DNA of 64,000 nt, from NCBI RefSeq assembly GCF_003967555.1, contig NZ_BIFS01000001.1, positions 5,146,001-5,210,000 on the forward strand, read 5' to 3'. Source of the stretch: Dictyobacter kobayashii. Its GTDB lineage: Bacteria > Chloroflexota > Ktedonobacteria > Ktedonobacterales > Ktedonobacteraceae. Below, piece after piece: positions 19,047 to 27,800 of this stretch. Position numbers and translations under genes: made by a program. A model generated the notes under the pieces. That model was not told the origin of the DNA. It searched no databases and saw only the letters and a list, made by a program, of their open reading frames with translations. Within the stretch, counting starts at the first letter, position 1; each line of letters starts with the position of its first letter.

Positions 19047-19667
19047 ATGACACATCATCACGCTGAACAGATTCCCCAGCTCTACGAACGACATGCTCTT
19101 GCATGGGATACTGACCGCAGTCGCGGAACATGGAATGACAAGAGCTGGCATGATCGATTCCTCGCCTGTCTCACCCCAGGAGCCAGGGTCCTTGACCTGG
19201 GATGCGGGTCAGGAATGCCCGTCGCGTTTCATCTTGTCCAACATGGACTGCGTGTGACTGGGGTGGATACTTCTCCAACGCTCATCACCCTGTGCCGCCA
19301 GCGCATGCCAGAACACAAGTGGATCGTGGCAGCGATGCAATCACTCGCGCTTCCTCAGCGCTTTGATGGGCTTCTCAGTTGGGACAGCTTTTTCCACCTC
19401 ACCCCTGATCACCAACGAACCATGTTCACGGTGTTCGCTGCTCACGCCGCCCCTGGCGCTTTCCTGCTGTTCAATACCGGTCCCACGCAGGGTGAAATCC
19501 TGGGCGACTATCAGGGAGAACCACTCTATCATGCGAGCCTTGATCCCGAAGAATATCAGCAGTTGCTCGACCGCTCTGGTTTTGCCCTGGTAGCGCATAT
19601 GGTTGAAGACCCAACGGCTGGCGGACGGACCGTCTGGCTTGCTCAATCTCGAAGGCGATCGGAATGA
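19047..19667 (+). CDS. Class I SAM-dependent methyltransferase
   Basis: A 206-residue Rossmann-fold methyltransferase. Motif I V-L-D-L-G-C-G-S-G lies near residues 50-58, followed by the acidic ribose-binding residue in V-T-G-V-D-T-S (about 76), and L-L-S-W-D-S-F-F-H-L as motif IV. It resembles the small-molecule methyltransferases often annotated UbiE-like, but has no diagnostic substrate motif. GGAGGATGCAGAGACC precedes the ATG. Inverted repeats and a transposase relic lie on either side, so the gene may have been moved as a cassette. Confidence 0.82.
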   Translation: MTHHHAEQIPQLYERHALAWDTDRSRGTWNDKSWHDRFLACLTPGARVLDLGCGSGMPVAFHLVQHGLRVTGVDTSPTLITLCRQRMPEHKWIVAAMQSLALPQRFDGLLSWDSFFHLTPDHQRTMFTVFAAHAAPGAFLLFNTGPTQGEILGDYQGEPLYHASLDPEEYQQLLDRSGFALVAHMVEDPTAGGRTVWLAQSRRRSE

Positions 19668-19719
19668 TCTAGAGTACAGAGCGTGACAATGAAAGGAAAC
19701 GTATACGGCTCATTCATCC

Positions 19720-19762
19720 TTCATTCCACAACGTTTCCCACATGGGTTTCACCGGTTTATCT
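19720..19762 (-). repeat. Right copy of the inverted repeat
   Basis: Reverse complement of this stretch matches 18838-18881 at about 38 of 42 positions. Together the copies bracket about 0.9 kb containing the methyltransferase gene and the transposase relic. Confidence 0.65.
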
Positions 19763-20107
19763 AGATAATCGTTTTTCTATTCTGTTCCACAGATAGCCAA
19801 AGAGGTAATGCGCAATATCACATTGGTTGGCGCTCGATTGGGGCATTCTCTTATTGAAATTATGCTCGATTTTATGTGATGATTTCATATTTAAGTTGCA
19901 CAGAACTTTCATTGCAGTCGTAACATGAAATACAAGAATGTGAGAGAAAAAGGTGCTTCATGAATGGAATGTTTCAGGCTGTTGATGATAATTATGTTTA
20001 GCAATAGGCTATCAGGATGTTCGTGCATGAGAGGACAGGATAGTTGATAAAGTCATGGGCTTGACAGCAGCTTGCATTAATTGTTATCATAGGGTGGACA
20101 ATAGAAA
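19763..20107. other. Intergenic region before the valS leader
   Basis: AT-rich DNA with no reading frame of note. It should contain the promoter for the T-box leader; TTGACA at about 20060 is a candidate -35 and TATCAT about 20084 a candidate -10 (spacing near 18). Nothing else is apparent. Confidence 0.35.
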
Positions 20108-20410
20108 ATAGTACAATGACACTGAACGAGCGGAGTAGAGAGAAACGATTCGCCAGAGAGTGGGGGTCACCGGGTGCGAGCCTCCTTCGATTACGTCTCT
20201 TGAACGTGGCTCGGAAGTCGAATATCTGAACTGATCATCATTTTCTATGTATAGAAGAGGCGGTCAGCATTAAGTATTCCGGGAATGCCCGTTAGCGCTG
20301 TTTGAGGATAACTGACTATGGCCAGGTTGGGCGGGTCAGTTGTCAAAACAAGGTGGTACCACGAGTTGCGTTGCCCTCGTCCTTGGGATGTGGCAACGTT
20401 TTTTGTTAGT
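20108..20410 (+). promoter_or_regulatory. T-box riboswitch upstream of valS
   Basis: The leader has the features of a T-box that senses uncharged tRNA. Stem I is closed by CGAGC (20127-20131) and GCUCG; above it the 5' strand has GGAGUAG (AGUA, loop-E motif) and the 3' strand GAAC followed by GUG, a Val codon in the specifier position (CGU or a nearby GUC are alternatives in register). The apical part has CCAGAGAG and GGUG-type motifs. The T-box sequence AAGGTGGTACCACG is at 20350-20363 and the terminator follows. Uncharged tRNA-Val would stabilise the antiterminator and allow valS transcription. Confidence 0.9.
20370..20404 (+). terminator. T-box terminator hairpin
   Basis: GTTGCC (20370-20375) pairs with GGCAAC (20392-20397), followed by six T residues. 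The 5' side overlaps sequence needed for the antiterminator, as expected for T-box control. Confidence 0.85.
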
Positions 20411-20431
20411 ACGATAAAGGAGTACTACCTT

Positions 20432-22933
20432 ATGCTGCCCAACCGTTATCAATTTCGCGACGCTGAGCCGCGCCTGGCCCGCCTGTGGGCGGATGTTGCT
20501 ACCTATGCCTTTGATCCAGCTGGATCGGGCCCGATCTATACCATCGATACTCCCCCTCCCACCGTTTCTGGGGAGCTCCACATTGGACACTGCTACTCAT
20601 TTACCCAGACAGACGTTATTGCGCGCTTCCAGCGCATGCGTGGCCGACGTGTCTTGTATCCCATGGGTTTTGATGATAATGGCTTACCAACCGAGCGCTT
20701 TGTTGAGAAGACGATCAAGCGCAAGGCAACTGAGATGGATCGCGCTGAGTTCCTGGCCCATTGTTTGCGATTGACGCAGGAGACTGAGGATCGCTTTGAA
20801 GCGCTGTGGCGTCGTTTGAGCCTGAGTGTCGATTGGAAGTATCGCTACTCGACCCTGTCGGCCGAGGCCCAGCGCACCTCGCAGGCCTCGTTTATCCAAC
20901 TCTACCAGTCCGGTCGCGCTTATGACCAGGTTGCGCCCACCCTCTGGTGTCCTGACTGTCAGACGGCGATTGCTCAGGCTGAACAGGACGATAAGACGTT
21001 GCCGACTCTGTTTACGACGTTCGCGTTTCAACTGCCAGATGGTCAGACGTTGCCGATCGCGACGACGCGGCCCGAGCTCTTGCCTGCCTGCGTTGCCATT
21101 TTTGTTCATCCTCAGGATCAGCGCTATACTCACCTGCTGGGGTCGTCCGCGCATATTGCCAGCGCGGCTTTTTCGCAGCAGGAAAGCATCGAGGTCCCTA
21201 TTCTGGCCGATGAGCTGGTTGATCCCGCCAAGGGGAGCGGTGCCGTCATGTGTTGTACTTTTGGCGATTCGACCGATGTTCGCTGGTGGCGCACCCATCA
21301 GTTGCCGCTGCGGGCGGCCATTGATCGGGCCGGTCGTATGACTGCTCTGGCAGGACCACTGGCTGGCCTGCCTATAACGGCTGCTCGTAAGCAGATCCTG
21401 CATAATCTGGCTGAGCAGGGCTTGATCTTGCAGCAGGAAACGATTGAGCATACGGTCGGCGTTCATGAGCGCTGTGGCACGCCGGTTGAGTATCTGCAGA
21501 CGCGGCAGTGGTTTATTCGCGTTCTGGATCAGAAAGAACGTTTCATTGCGGCGGGACGCCAGATTCGCTGGAATCCTGAGTATATGCGGACTCGCTATGA
21601 GCATTGGGTTGAGAATCTGCAATGGGATTGGTGTATCTCGCGCCAGCGTTTCCTGGGCGTTCCTTTTCCGGCCTGGACCTGTCGTGCCTGTGGTACGTTG
21701 TTGCTGGCCAGCCAGGATGAGCTGCCGATTGATCCTCGCCAGACCGCTCCTGGCCGTGCCTGCAGTTGCGGCTCTACTGACTTTGAACCAGAGATGGATG
21801 TCATGGATACCTGGGCGACCTCGTCGTGTTCGCCGTTGATTATCGGGCGTTGGTTGGATGATCCGGCCTGGTTCCAGCAGCATTTTCCGGCCAGCCTGCG
21901 GCCGCAGGCCCACGATATTATTCGTACCTGGGCCTTCTACACTATCGTCAAGGCCATCTATCACTGTGATACGCCTCCCTGGCGGGAGATAATGATCTCT
22001 GGTCATGGCCTATCGAGCGAGCGCAGCAAGATCTCGAAGTCCAAGGGCAATGGCTCGCTTGATCCGCAGGCTCTCATCGATCAGGAGTCGGCCGATGCCC
22101 TGCGCTACTGGGCCACCTCGGTCAAGCCGGGACAGGATACGCCCTTTAATCCCGAGACGATTGCGATGGGGCGCCGCCTGGTTACCAAACTGTGGAATGC
22201 CTGTCGCTTTGCTGAGAGCCGCCTGCAGGACCTGGATGCCTCTTCTCTGGCAACCCTCCCGGCGGAAATGCTGCCGACCGATCGCTGGCTGCTCTCGCGC
22301 CTGGCGCAGACGATCGCGTTCGCTACTAGAGAGCTTGAGCAGGGCGATTTTGCTGCTGCTCGTATGGAAGTTGAGCGCTTCTTCTGGTCGGATCTCTGTG
22401 ATAACTATCTGGAAATGGCCAAGTCGCGCCTGTATAAAGAAGCGGGCGCTGATCGCCAGGTCGCGCAGTGGACTCTCTACCACGCCTTGCTCGGCGTTCT
22501 CAAGTTACTGGCACCCTACCTGCCCTTTATCACGGAAGAGATCTATCTGGGACTCTTTCAGCAATGGGATGGGGCGGACTCGATTCATACTTCTTCCTGG
22601 CCGGTCGCGCCTGAGAACTGGATCGATCTGGAGGCTGAGCAGGCGGGCAAGTTCTTGATCGAGATTTTGCGCTCGGTCCGCCGTCAGAAGGCAGAACTGG
22701 GCCTCTCAGTTGGTGGTGCCCTGGAGGCGTTACGTATCACGACCAGCGCCTCCGGTTTGCCAATCTTACAGTCAGCTCAAAGCGACCTGCAGAGCGTTAC
22801 TCGCGCCCGCACAATCGGGTTCCTGCTTGCGCCTGCTGCTGGCTCGGAGCTATTATCACAACTGCGCATTGAACTTGTCCTGCCACAAAGTAACCTGCCA
22901 CTCAATCTTCTGAGCGAGGTTGGCCGCGACTGA
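20432..22933 (+). CDS. valS: Valyl-tRNA synthetase
   Basis: An 833-residue class Ia synthetase that charges tRNA-Val. H-I-G-H is at residues 50-53 and K-I-S-K-S-K near 533, both ATP-site motifs; the editing CP1 domain lies between with T-T-R-P-E-L-L-P near 210. The zinc-type cysteines C-P-D-C and C-R-A-C...C-S-C are present. It is shorter than the 880-950 residues usual in bacteria because the C-terminal coiled-coil tRNA-binding arm is missing; this resembles the archaeal-type short forms. The start at 20432 has AAGGAG nine bases upstream; a longer frame from 20318 runs through the T-box and is rejected. Expression is under the T-box. Confidence 0.95.
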   Translation: MLPNRYQFRDAEPRLARLWADVATYAFDPAGSGPIYTIDTPPPTVSGELHIGHCYSFTQTDVIARFQRMRGRRVLYPMGFDDNGLPTERFVEKTIKRKATEMDRAEFLAHCLRLTQETEDRFEALWRRLSLSVDWKYRYSTLSAEAQRTSQASFIQLYQSGRAYDQVAPTLWCPDCQTAIAQAEQDDKTLPTLFTTFAFQLPDGQTLPIATTRPELLPACVAIFVHPQDQRYTHLLGSSAHIASAAFSQQESIEVPILADELVDPAKGSGAVMCCTFGDSTDVRWWRTHQLPLRAAIDRAGRMTALAGPLAGLPITAARKQILHNLAEQGLILQQETIEHTVGVHERCGTPVEYLQTRQWFIRVLDQKERFIAAGRQIRWNPEYMRTRYEHWVENLQWDWCISRQRFLGVPFPAWTCRACGTLLLASQDELPIDPRQTAPGRACSCGSTDFEPEMDVMDTWATSSCSPLIIGRWLDDPAWFQQHFPASLRPQAHDIIRTWAFYTIVKAIYHCDTPPWREIMISGHGLSSERSKISKSKGNGSLDPQALIDQESADALRYWATSVKPGQDTPFNPETIAMGRRLVTKLWNACRFAESRLQDLDASSLATLPAEMLPTDRWLLSRLAQTIAFATRELEQGDFAAARMEVERFFWSDLCDNYLEMAKSRLYKEAGADRQVAQWTLYHALLGVLKLLAPYLPFITEEIYLGLFQQWDGADSIHTSSWPVAPENWIDLEAEQAGKFLIEILRSVRRQKAELGLSVGGALEALRITTSASGLPILQSAQSDLQSVTRARTIGFLLAPAAGSELLSQLRIELVLPQSNLPLNLLSEVGRD

Positions 22934-22961
22934 GCGACGTTTACGATACCTCCACACCCTG

Positions 22962-23010
22962 CAACACGCGGGTCGTCTGCTTACAGCGGGCGATCCGCGT
23001 GTTGTATTTT
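22962..23010 (+). terminator. Terminator after valS
   Basis: CAACACGCGG (22962-22971) and CCGCGTGTTG (22995-23004) form a perfect ten-base-pair stem followed by TATTTT. Confidence 0.82.
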
Positions 23011-23116
23011 GTGATTGAAGAGAGATAGCTGATTTGACATCGTGATACAGTCGTGACGGGTGAATGGTATGTTTTTCCCAAAAGGAAATGAGAAACCATA
23101 GAGAAAGGGGATTGCG

Positions 23117-23584
23117 ATGACTCAAGGTGACTTATTGCGTTGGATGTACCGTGGGCAGCGACCCAACTGGCTCGCGCGGATACTCAATAGGGCGGGGGCT
23201 ACGATGGCCTCCCTGAGTGTCACACCCAATTATATGGTGACATTGGAGGTGACGGGACGAAAATCCGGGCGCGTAGTCTCGCTACCGATGGTAGTGACGG
23301 TCATTGATGGACAGCGCTACCTGGTCTCTATGCTTGGAGAGAATGTGCGCTGGGTTCAGAACGTACGTGCTGCTGGCGGAAGAGCGGCATTCCGCAGAGG
23401 CGGTCGTGAGGAGGTCTGTCTTGAAGAGGTGCCCGCCGACCAGCGTGCTCCCATCTTGAAGGCGTACCTGCGGCGAGCACCGGGAGCGCGACCCCATGTA
23501 CCCGTGGATAAGGATGCACCAATTGTGGAATTCGAAAAGATCGCGGTGGCCTTTCCGGTCTTCCGCGTGGTGAACAACAGCTAG
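23117..23584 (+). CDS. F420-type nitroreductase family protein (DUF385)
   Basis: A 155-residue split beta-barrel protein of the deazaflavin-dependent nitroreductase (Ddn/DUF385) family, which uses reduced F420 to reduce quinones and nitro compounds. The family signature L-E-V-T-G-R-K-S-G-R-V-V-S-L-P near residue 42 and the later W-V-Q-N-V-R-A-A-G-G near 80 are present, as is the closing F-P-V-F-R-V. F420 use is inferred from the family; this phylum often makes F420. It begins 100 bases after the valS terminator with GAGAAAGGGG upstream. Confidence 0.85.
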   Translation: MTQGDLLRWMYRGQRPNWLARILNRAGATMASLSVTPNYMVTLEVTGRKSGRVVSLPMVVTVIDGQRYLVSMLGENVRWVQNVRAAGGRAAFRRGGREEVCLEEVPADQRAPILKAYLRRAPGARPHVPVDKDAPIVEFEKIAVAFPVFRVVNNS

Positions 23585-23768
23585 TTTTGTCCTTGATGGG
23601 CTTGCGCTTATATATTGTTATGTTAGCTTATATATTATGTTATATGAGACGTCCTCACCTCAATAAATGCTGGTCCTGGGGCATTTCTACCAACGATGAT
23701 CGTTTTTGTGATATTCTGGAATCTGTTATGGATGCAAGCAAAATATGATCGGAAGGTAGAAAGTATCT

Positions 23769-24513
23769 ATGAAGACATATGATGACATTGCTGAATGGTA
23801 TGATCAATGGATTGGCGCCCACGCGATGCGTGAGGATCCCTTCTTTTCAGCACTAGAAGCGCTTATGGGCGAGGTCTCGGGACAGCGTATCTGTGACCTC
23901 GCCTGTGGGCAGGGCAGGGCGGCACGCCACCTGGCGGAACTTGGCGCACACGTCGTTGGCGTTGATCTCTCCGTCAAGCTCCTTGCTATCGCGCGTCACC
24001 ATGAGGAGGTCGAGCCGCGTGGGATCGAGTATATGCAAGCTGACGCGCGCAGCCTCGATGACTGACAACACGCTCGGCATGTTCGATGGCGTTGTGTGTT
24101 CGATGGCCTTGATGGATATTCAGGACCTCGCCCCAACACTGCACAGCGTCGCGCGTATACTTCGGCCTGGTGGATGGTTTGCCTTCTCCATTCTTCACCC
24201 CTGCTTCCACACCCCCCAGTCGGGCGAGCTAGACACTCCCGAGGGAACGGTGCGGACCATTCGCAGGTATTTTGCGGAGGGCCATTGGCGGTCGGATACC
24301 CGGCCAGGACCTCCTGGGAAAGTGGGCGCGTACCATCGTACGCTCTCGACCTATGTAAACTCGCTCACCGATGCCGGCCTACAGCTTGTGCGCCTGAGCG
24401 AACCGGGCCCTCCTTCCGCTGTCCCTGCTTCGCTATCCTTCTCGCGCGTGAATAGACCAGTTTGGTCTGAGGTCCCTTCCATTCTGGTCGCAATCTCCCG
24501 CAAGCCGATGTAA
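23769..24513 (+). pseudogene. SAM-dependent methyltransferase interrupted by a 4-base duplication
   Basis: The first 98 codons encode the SAM-binding half (I-C-D-L-A-C-G-Q-G-R-A-A-R-H-L near residue 40, D-L-S acidic loop) and end at a stop at 24063-24065. The rest of the protein continues in another frame from M-F-D-G-V-V-C-S-M-A-L-M-D-I-Q-D-L through A-R-I-L-R-P-G-G-W-F-A-F-S-I-L-H-P to 24513. The break is an exact tandem TGACTGAC (24059-24066); removing one TGAC restores S-L-D-D-N-T-L-G-M-F-D in frame. Intact length would be about 247 residues. Unlike other breaks in this window it is not a homopolymer change. Confidence 0.82.
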
Positions 24514-24722
24514 ATAACAGGCTGAAGAGCAAGAAAATAGTGTACTGACTGGCTTGAAAAAGCTGGTAGAAGGTTAGCCCTTGCTAGCAATAATTGTGCA
24601 CTAAGTTCTAGCAGTACTTGATCAGGTTTGACAGGTGCTGCTTTTATTTTTATTTAGATGTTACAATTGAGGATATAGTTTACAGCTACGGCACATATTT
24701 TTTGATAGGGGCGTATGGCACT

Positions 24723-25550
24723 ATGAAGCTATTTCTTTCTACCGATTTTGAAGGTACCAGTGGGATTGTGGCCTGGGAGCAGATTATCGAGGGCAATGCT
24801 GAATATGAGCAGGGGCGTCTCCTGTTAACCAATGAGGTAAATGCCGTGATCACAGGCGCGCTGGAGGCTGGTGTGTCCGAGTTTGTGGTGAATGACGCCC
24901 ACCACGCGATGCGCAACCTGCATCCCCAGGATCTGTTGGGTCGGGCCACGCTGATCACCGGCAAGCATAAGCCGCTGTACATGATGGAGGGTCTGGACGC
25001 TAGCTTTGATGGTATCTGTTTTGTCAGTTATCATGGCTCGATTGGTGCTGAGCATGCCATCCTCTCGCATACGTATAATCCAGGGGCGATCTGGGAGGTA
25101 CGTATTAATGGGGAGATCGTCGGCGAGTCGGGCATCAATGCGCTGGTGGCGGCTCATTATCAGGTGCCGATTATTTTTATCAGCGGCGATGAGGCTACGG
25201 CCCGCGAAGCCGAGACGATCGCGCCACAGGCTGAAAAGATCATTGTCAAGCAGTCGCTGGGCCGCTTTGCCGCCTCGCACCTGCATCCAGATGTTGCCTG
25301 CGAGCTGCTGCAAGCTGGTGCCAGGCGGGCGGTCGAACAACTAGCAAACATGCAACTGCCCGGTTTCACCTTGCCCGTCACGCTGGAAATCACCTTCCTG
25401 GTCGCCGACATGGCCGAAATGGCTTGCTGGATTCGCGGCGTAGAGCGCGTCGCTCCCCGCACAGTAAAAGTAATTGGCACCAACCTGCTTGAACTCTATC
25501 GCACATTTGTCACCATCGTCACCCTGACCCGTTCCCTGGTTGATCGCTAA
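24723..25550 (+). CDS. M55 family D-aminopeptidase (DppA-like)
   Basis: A 275-residue protein of the M55 peptidase family, zinc D-aminopeptidases exemplified by DppA that release N-terminal D-residues from peptides such as cell-wall fragments. Metal ligands of the family are visible: D-F-E-G-T-S-G at residues 8-14, the N-D-A-H-H pattern near 58, and Y-H near 102. It ends V-T-L-T-R-S. I choose the ATG at 24723 because homology begins there; the extended frame from 24618 is AT-rich and unlike the family. No peptide transporter gene is adjacent, unlike the classical dpp operon. Confidence 0.85.
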   Translation: MKLFLSTDFEGTSGIVAWEQIIEGNAEYEQGRLLLTNEVNAVITGALEAGVSEFVVNDAHHAMRNLHPQDLLGRATLITGKHKPLYMMEGLDASFDGICFVSYHGSIGAEHAILSHTYNPGAIWEVRINGEIVGESGINALVAAHYQVPIIFISGDEATAREAETIAPQAEKIIVKQSLGRFAASHLHPDVACELLQAGARRAVEQLANMQLPGFTLPVTLEITFLVADMAEMACWIRGVERVAPRTVKVIGTNLLELYRTFVTIVTLTRSLVDR

Positions 25551-25610
25551 CAAGCTGGTTTCAGCAACAAAGCAAGCAATCGAACGCAATAAGAATCAAG
25601 CTATGTACGT

Positions 25611-25631
25611 GCGGGGCTTGTCCCCGCTTTT
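25611..25631 (+). terminator. Terminator after the M55 peptidase gene
   Basis: GCGGGG and CCCCGC form a six-base-pair stem with a five-base loop and a TTTT tail. The remaining 25632-25918 is AT-rich; TATGAT at about 25846 may be the -10 of the LysR gene. Confidence 0.75.
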
Positions 25632-25918
25632 AACCTTCCTGCTCGAAAATTAACAATAATAGCGCTACAAAGATATTTTGTTCGATGCATATCATTATTA
25701 TTGTTTTAGTCGTCATGAAGCTTTATATGAAAGATATTGACCCTCGACCCTACTACGCATGATGGAGAATATGAATACAATAAGTGGACCTGAAAATCTA
25801 ACTATCTACCGCGTTGACTACTAGGAGGTGGTAGACTTTTTCTGGTATGATGCAGAGGTTGAGAAAGCCAGGTATTGTCACTGGCATCGTTGTCGTTCTG
25901 TAAGGCGGGTTAAGTAGC

Positions 25919-26818
25919 ATGAATCTGCAGAATTTACGCGTTTTTTTGAAAGTTGCGGAGCTGGAGCATATTACGCGCGCCTCCGAAGAGTTGCATTTGA
26001 CGCAACCGGCGGTAACCAAAATTATTCAGAGTCTGGAGCAGGAGGCGCACCTGGAACTGGTGGAGCGTCAGGGGCGTCGTATTGTGCTGACCCATGCTGG
26101 CCGTGTGCTGCAGACCTATGCCCGCCAGATGTTTTCCCTTGAACGCGAGATGGATGATGCCCTGGCCGCTCTGCGTGATGTTCACCGTGGCGAGATCAAG
26201 CTGGCCGCCAATACAACGGCCGGTGTCTATTTGCTGCCCTCGATTGTGGCGCGTTTCCGTTCACTATATCCGCAGGTGGCTCTCAATATTTCTATTTTAA
26301 ATTCACAAGATATTATTGATCATATCCTGGATTGGTCGCTAGATTTCGGTATAGTTGAGGGCGAGGCGAGCCAGTTACCCGAAAGTTTAAATGTACGCTT
26401 CTTTACTCGCGATACTTTGATCCTGGTGGTGCCACCCGGTCATCCCTGGTGTGGCTATGAAAAAATTAGCGCGGCGGAACTGGGGGATAATGTGCTGGTG
26501 GTGCGCGAGCCTGGTAGCGGGGTGCGGGACATGTTGGAGCGTGAACTGGCCTGCCGCGATATCTCCCTGAAGCCGCTGTTAACCCTGACGGATAATGAAG
26601 CGATCAAGCAAATGGTCATTAGCGGTGTCGGGGCAGCTGTGGTTTCATTTTTGACCGTTCAGCGTGAATTGGCTAGCGGCGATCTGGTGCAGATCCCTCT
26701 GGCCGATATGAAATTACAACCTGAACTTAGTTTTATTCAGCGGCCCGATAAGCAATTATCCCGCGCCGCCCAGGCCTTTTTTTCTTTCCTTTTCCCTTTA
26801 GCCGAGAGCCCGGCGTAA
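25919..26818 (+). CDS. LysR family transcriptional regulator
   Basis: A 299-residue LysR regulator. The N-terminal winged helix-turn-helix (residues about 3-60) has L-R-V-F-L-K-V-A-E-L-E-H-I-T-R-A-S-E-E and Q-P-A-V-T-K-I-I-Q-S-L-E. The rest is the two-lobe effector-binding domain with T-T-A-G-V-Y-L-L-P and D-F-G-I-V-E-G. It resembles the CysB/CbbR branch, whose members often govern sulfur or carbon assimilation. The ssu-type operon 1 kb downstream is a plausible target, but the HicB-DinB gene lies between and I see no shared operator. No strong ribosome site precedes ATG 25919. Confidence 0.85.
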   Translation: MNLQNLRVFLKVAELEHITRASEELHLTQPAVTKIIQSLEQEAHLELVERQGRRIVLTHAGRVLQTYARQMFSLEREMDDALAALRDVHRGEIKLAANTTAGVYLLPSIVARFRSLYPQVALNISILNSQDIIDHILDWSLDFGIVEGEASQLPESLNVRFFTRDTLILVVPPGHPWCGYEKISAAELGDNVLVVREPGSGVRDMLERELACRDISLKPLLTLTDNEAIKQMVISGVGAAVVSFLTVQRELASGDLVQIPLADMKLQPELSFIQRPDKQLSRAAQAFFSFLFPLAESPA

Positions 26819-26919
26819 TTATGCTGGCCTGGCACGATTTGATGACTCTGTTCTTCGATTGTATGTATATACCGTCGTTATTTATTTTTATTATAAAGTG
26901 ACAACAGGAGCGCAAATAC

Positions 26920-27609
26920 ATGGAATTTCATGCATTGGTTGAAGAGTGGCCGAACGAGTGCATTGTTACATTTCGCGAGTTGCCAGGCTGTTTTGCTAAA
27001 GCAGCCACCGCCGAACAAGCTATCCAGCAAGCCCCTGAGACGATCGCTGCCTATTTGCAGTGGCTGAAGCAGAATGATATCTTCTTCTTCGAGGATGAGA
27101 TCACATCGATTGAGGTTGTGCTCGGTGAGCAGCTGCGAACGGATCGTGTGGGGCCGCGCTTTGAGGCCGATCTGCCTGCTCCCACTGATCAGGAGATCGA
27201 TAATGCTTTGAACGTTGCCGCGACCGCACGTGCTCAGCTTATCGATCTGTATGATGCTGCTCCCGCGGATCTGAGAGGCCGCGAGCCCAGGCCAGGCGTG
27301 GGCTCACTTACGCAACACCTTCAGAATGTTCTGCTGGGTGAAGTGCGTTACATCGCCTGCTTGAGCGATCAGCCGCAGTCAGCAATTCCCGCCATCGCCG
27401 AGGAGGATCTTCTCAGGACATTTGTGGAGAATGCGATGGATTATGAGACGTTGTTGCGTGACCTGACACCTGAGCAGCGTACCCATGTCTATACTCACGG
27501 TGGAGAAGAGTGGACTGCGGCCAAGGTTTTACGTCGCCTGACCCGCTATTTGCGTGAGTATTATCCCTGGATGCAGGGACTTGCTCGCCAGCTTTCGACT
27601 CTTTCATAA
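26920..27609 (+). CDS. HicB-like / DinB-like fusion protein
   Basis: A 229-residue two-domain protein. Residues 1-75 resemble the HicB antitoxin fold: F-R-E-L-P-G-C-F-A-K-A-A-T-A-E-Q-A-I-Q-Q-A-P-E-T-I-A-A-Y-L. Residues 95-229 resemble a DinB four-helix bundle with a His near 128 (T-Q-H-L-Q-N-V) and a poorly conserved C-terminal metal site (no H-x-x-x-H at the end). No HicA toxin is nearby, so the HicB domain is probably not an antitoxin here. A second, frameshifted protein with the same layout lies at 32168-32805. ACAGGAG precedes the ATG. Function unknown; thiol-dependent transfer is the DinB family theme. Confidence 0.65.
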   Translation: MEFHALVEEWPNECIVTFRELPGCFAKAATAEQAIQQAPETIAAYLQWLKQNDIFFFEDEITSIEVVLGEQLRTDRVGPRFEADLPAPTDQEIDNALNVAATARAQLIDLYDAAPADLRGREPRPGVGSLTQHLQNVLLGEVRYIACLSDQPQSAIPAIAEEDLLRTFVENAMDYETLLRDLTPEQRTHVYTHGGEEWTAAKVLRRLTRYLREYYPWMQGLARQLSTLS

Positions 27610-27658
27610 GAGTGTCTCTGCTATCCACTACTTGCGTGCGCATTCGCGCCCGAATTAT

Positions 27659-27717
27659 TTTTTGTGGCAGTTTTCATGATATGCGCTTCGCATACATCAT
27701 GAAAACTGCCACAAAAA
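27659..27717. terminator. Large perfect palindrome, likely bidirectional terminator
   Basis: Arms of 22 bases (TTTTTGTGGCAGTTTTCATGA then T, and its exact complement) bracket a GC-containing centre that itself pairs (ATGCG/CGCAT). The palindrome lies between the convergent HicB-DinB and permease genes and ends in T runs on both strands. A partial copy (AAACTGCC) recurs about 30 bases further on. It may be a small mobile palindromic repeat used as terminator. Confidence 0.65.
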
Positions 27718-27800
27718 GTGTTATATAGCATAATACTTGTTATGCAAACTGCCGTGAAAGCGTTATTTTACTTCATTCGTGTAATCGATGAGCTAGCTGG

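Noticed and set aside
20684..22006. 440-codon open frame opposite valS
   Set aside because: Antisense shadow of a highly conserved synthetase gene; low-complexity Arg/Gln-rich translation.
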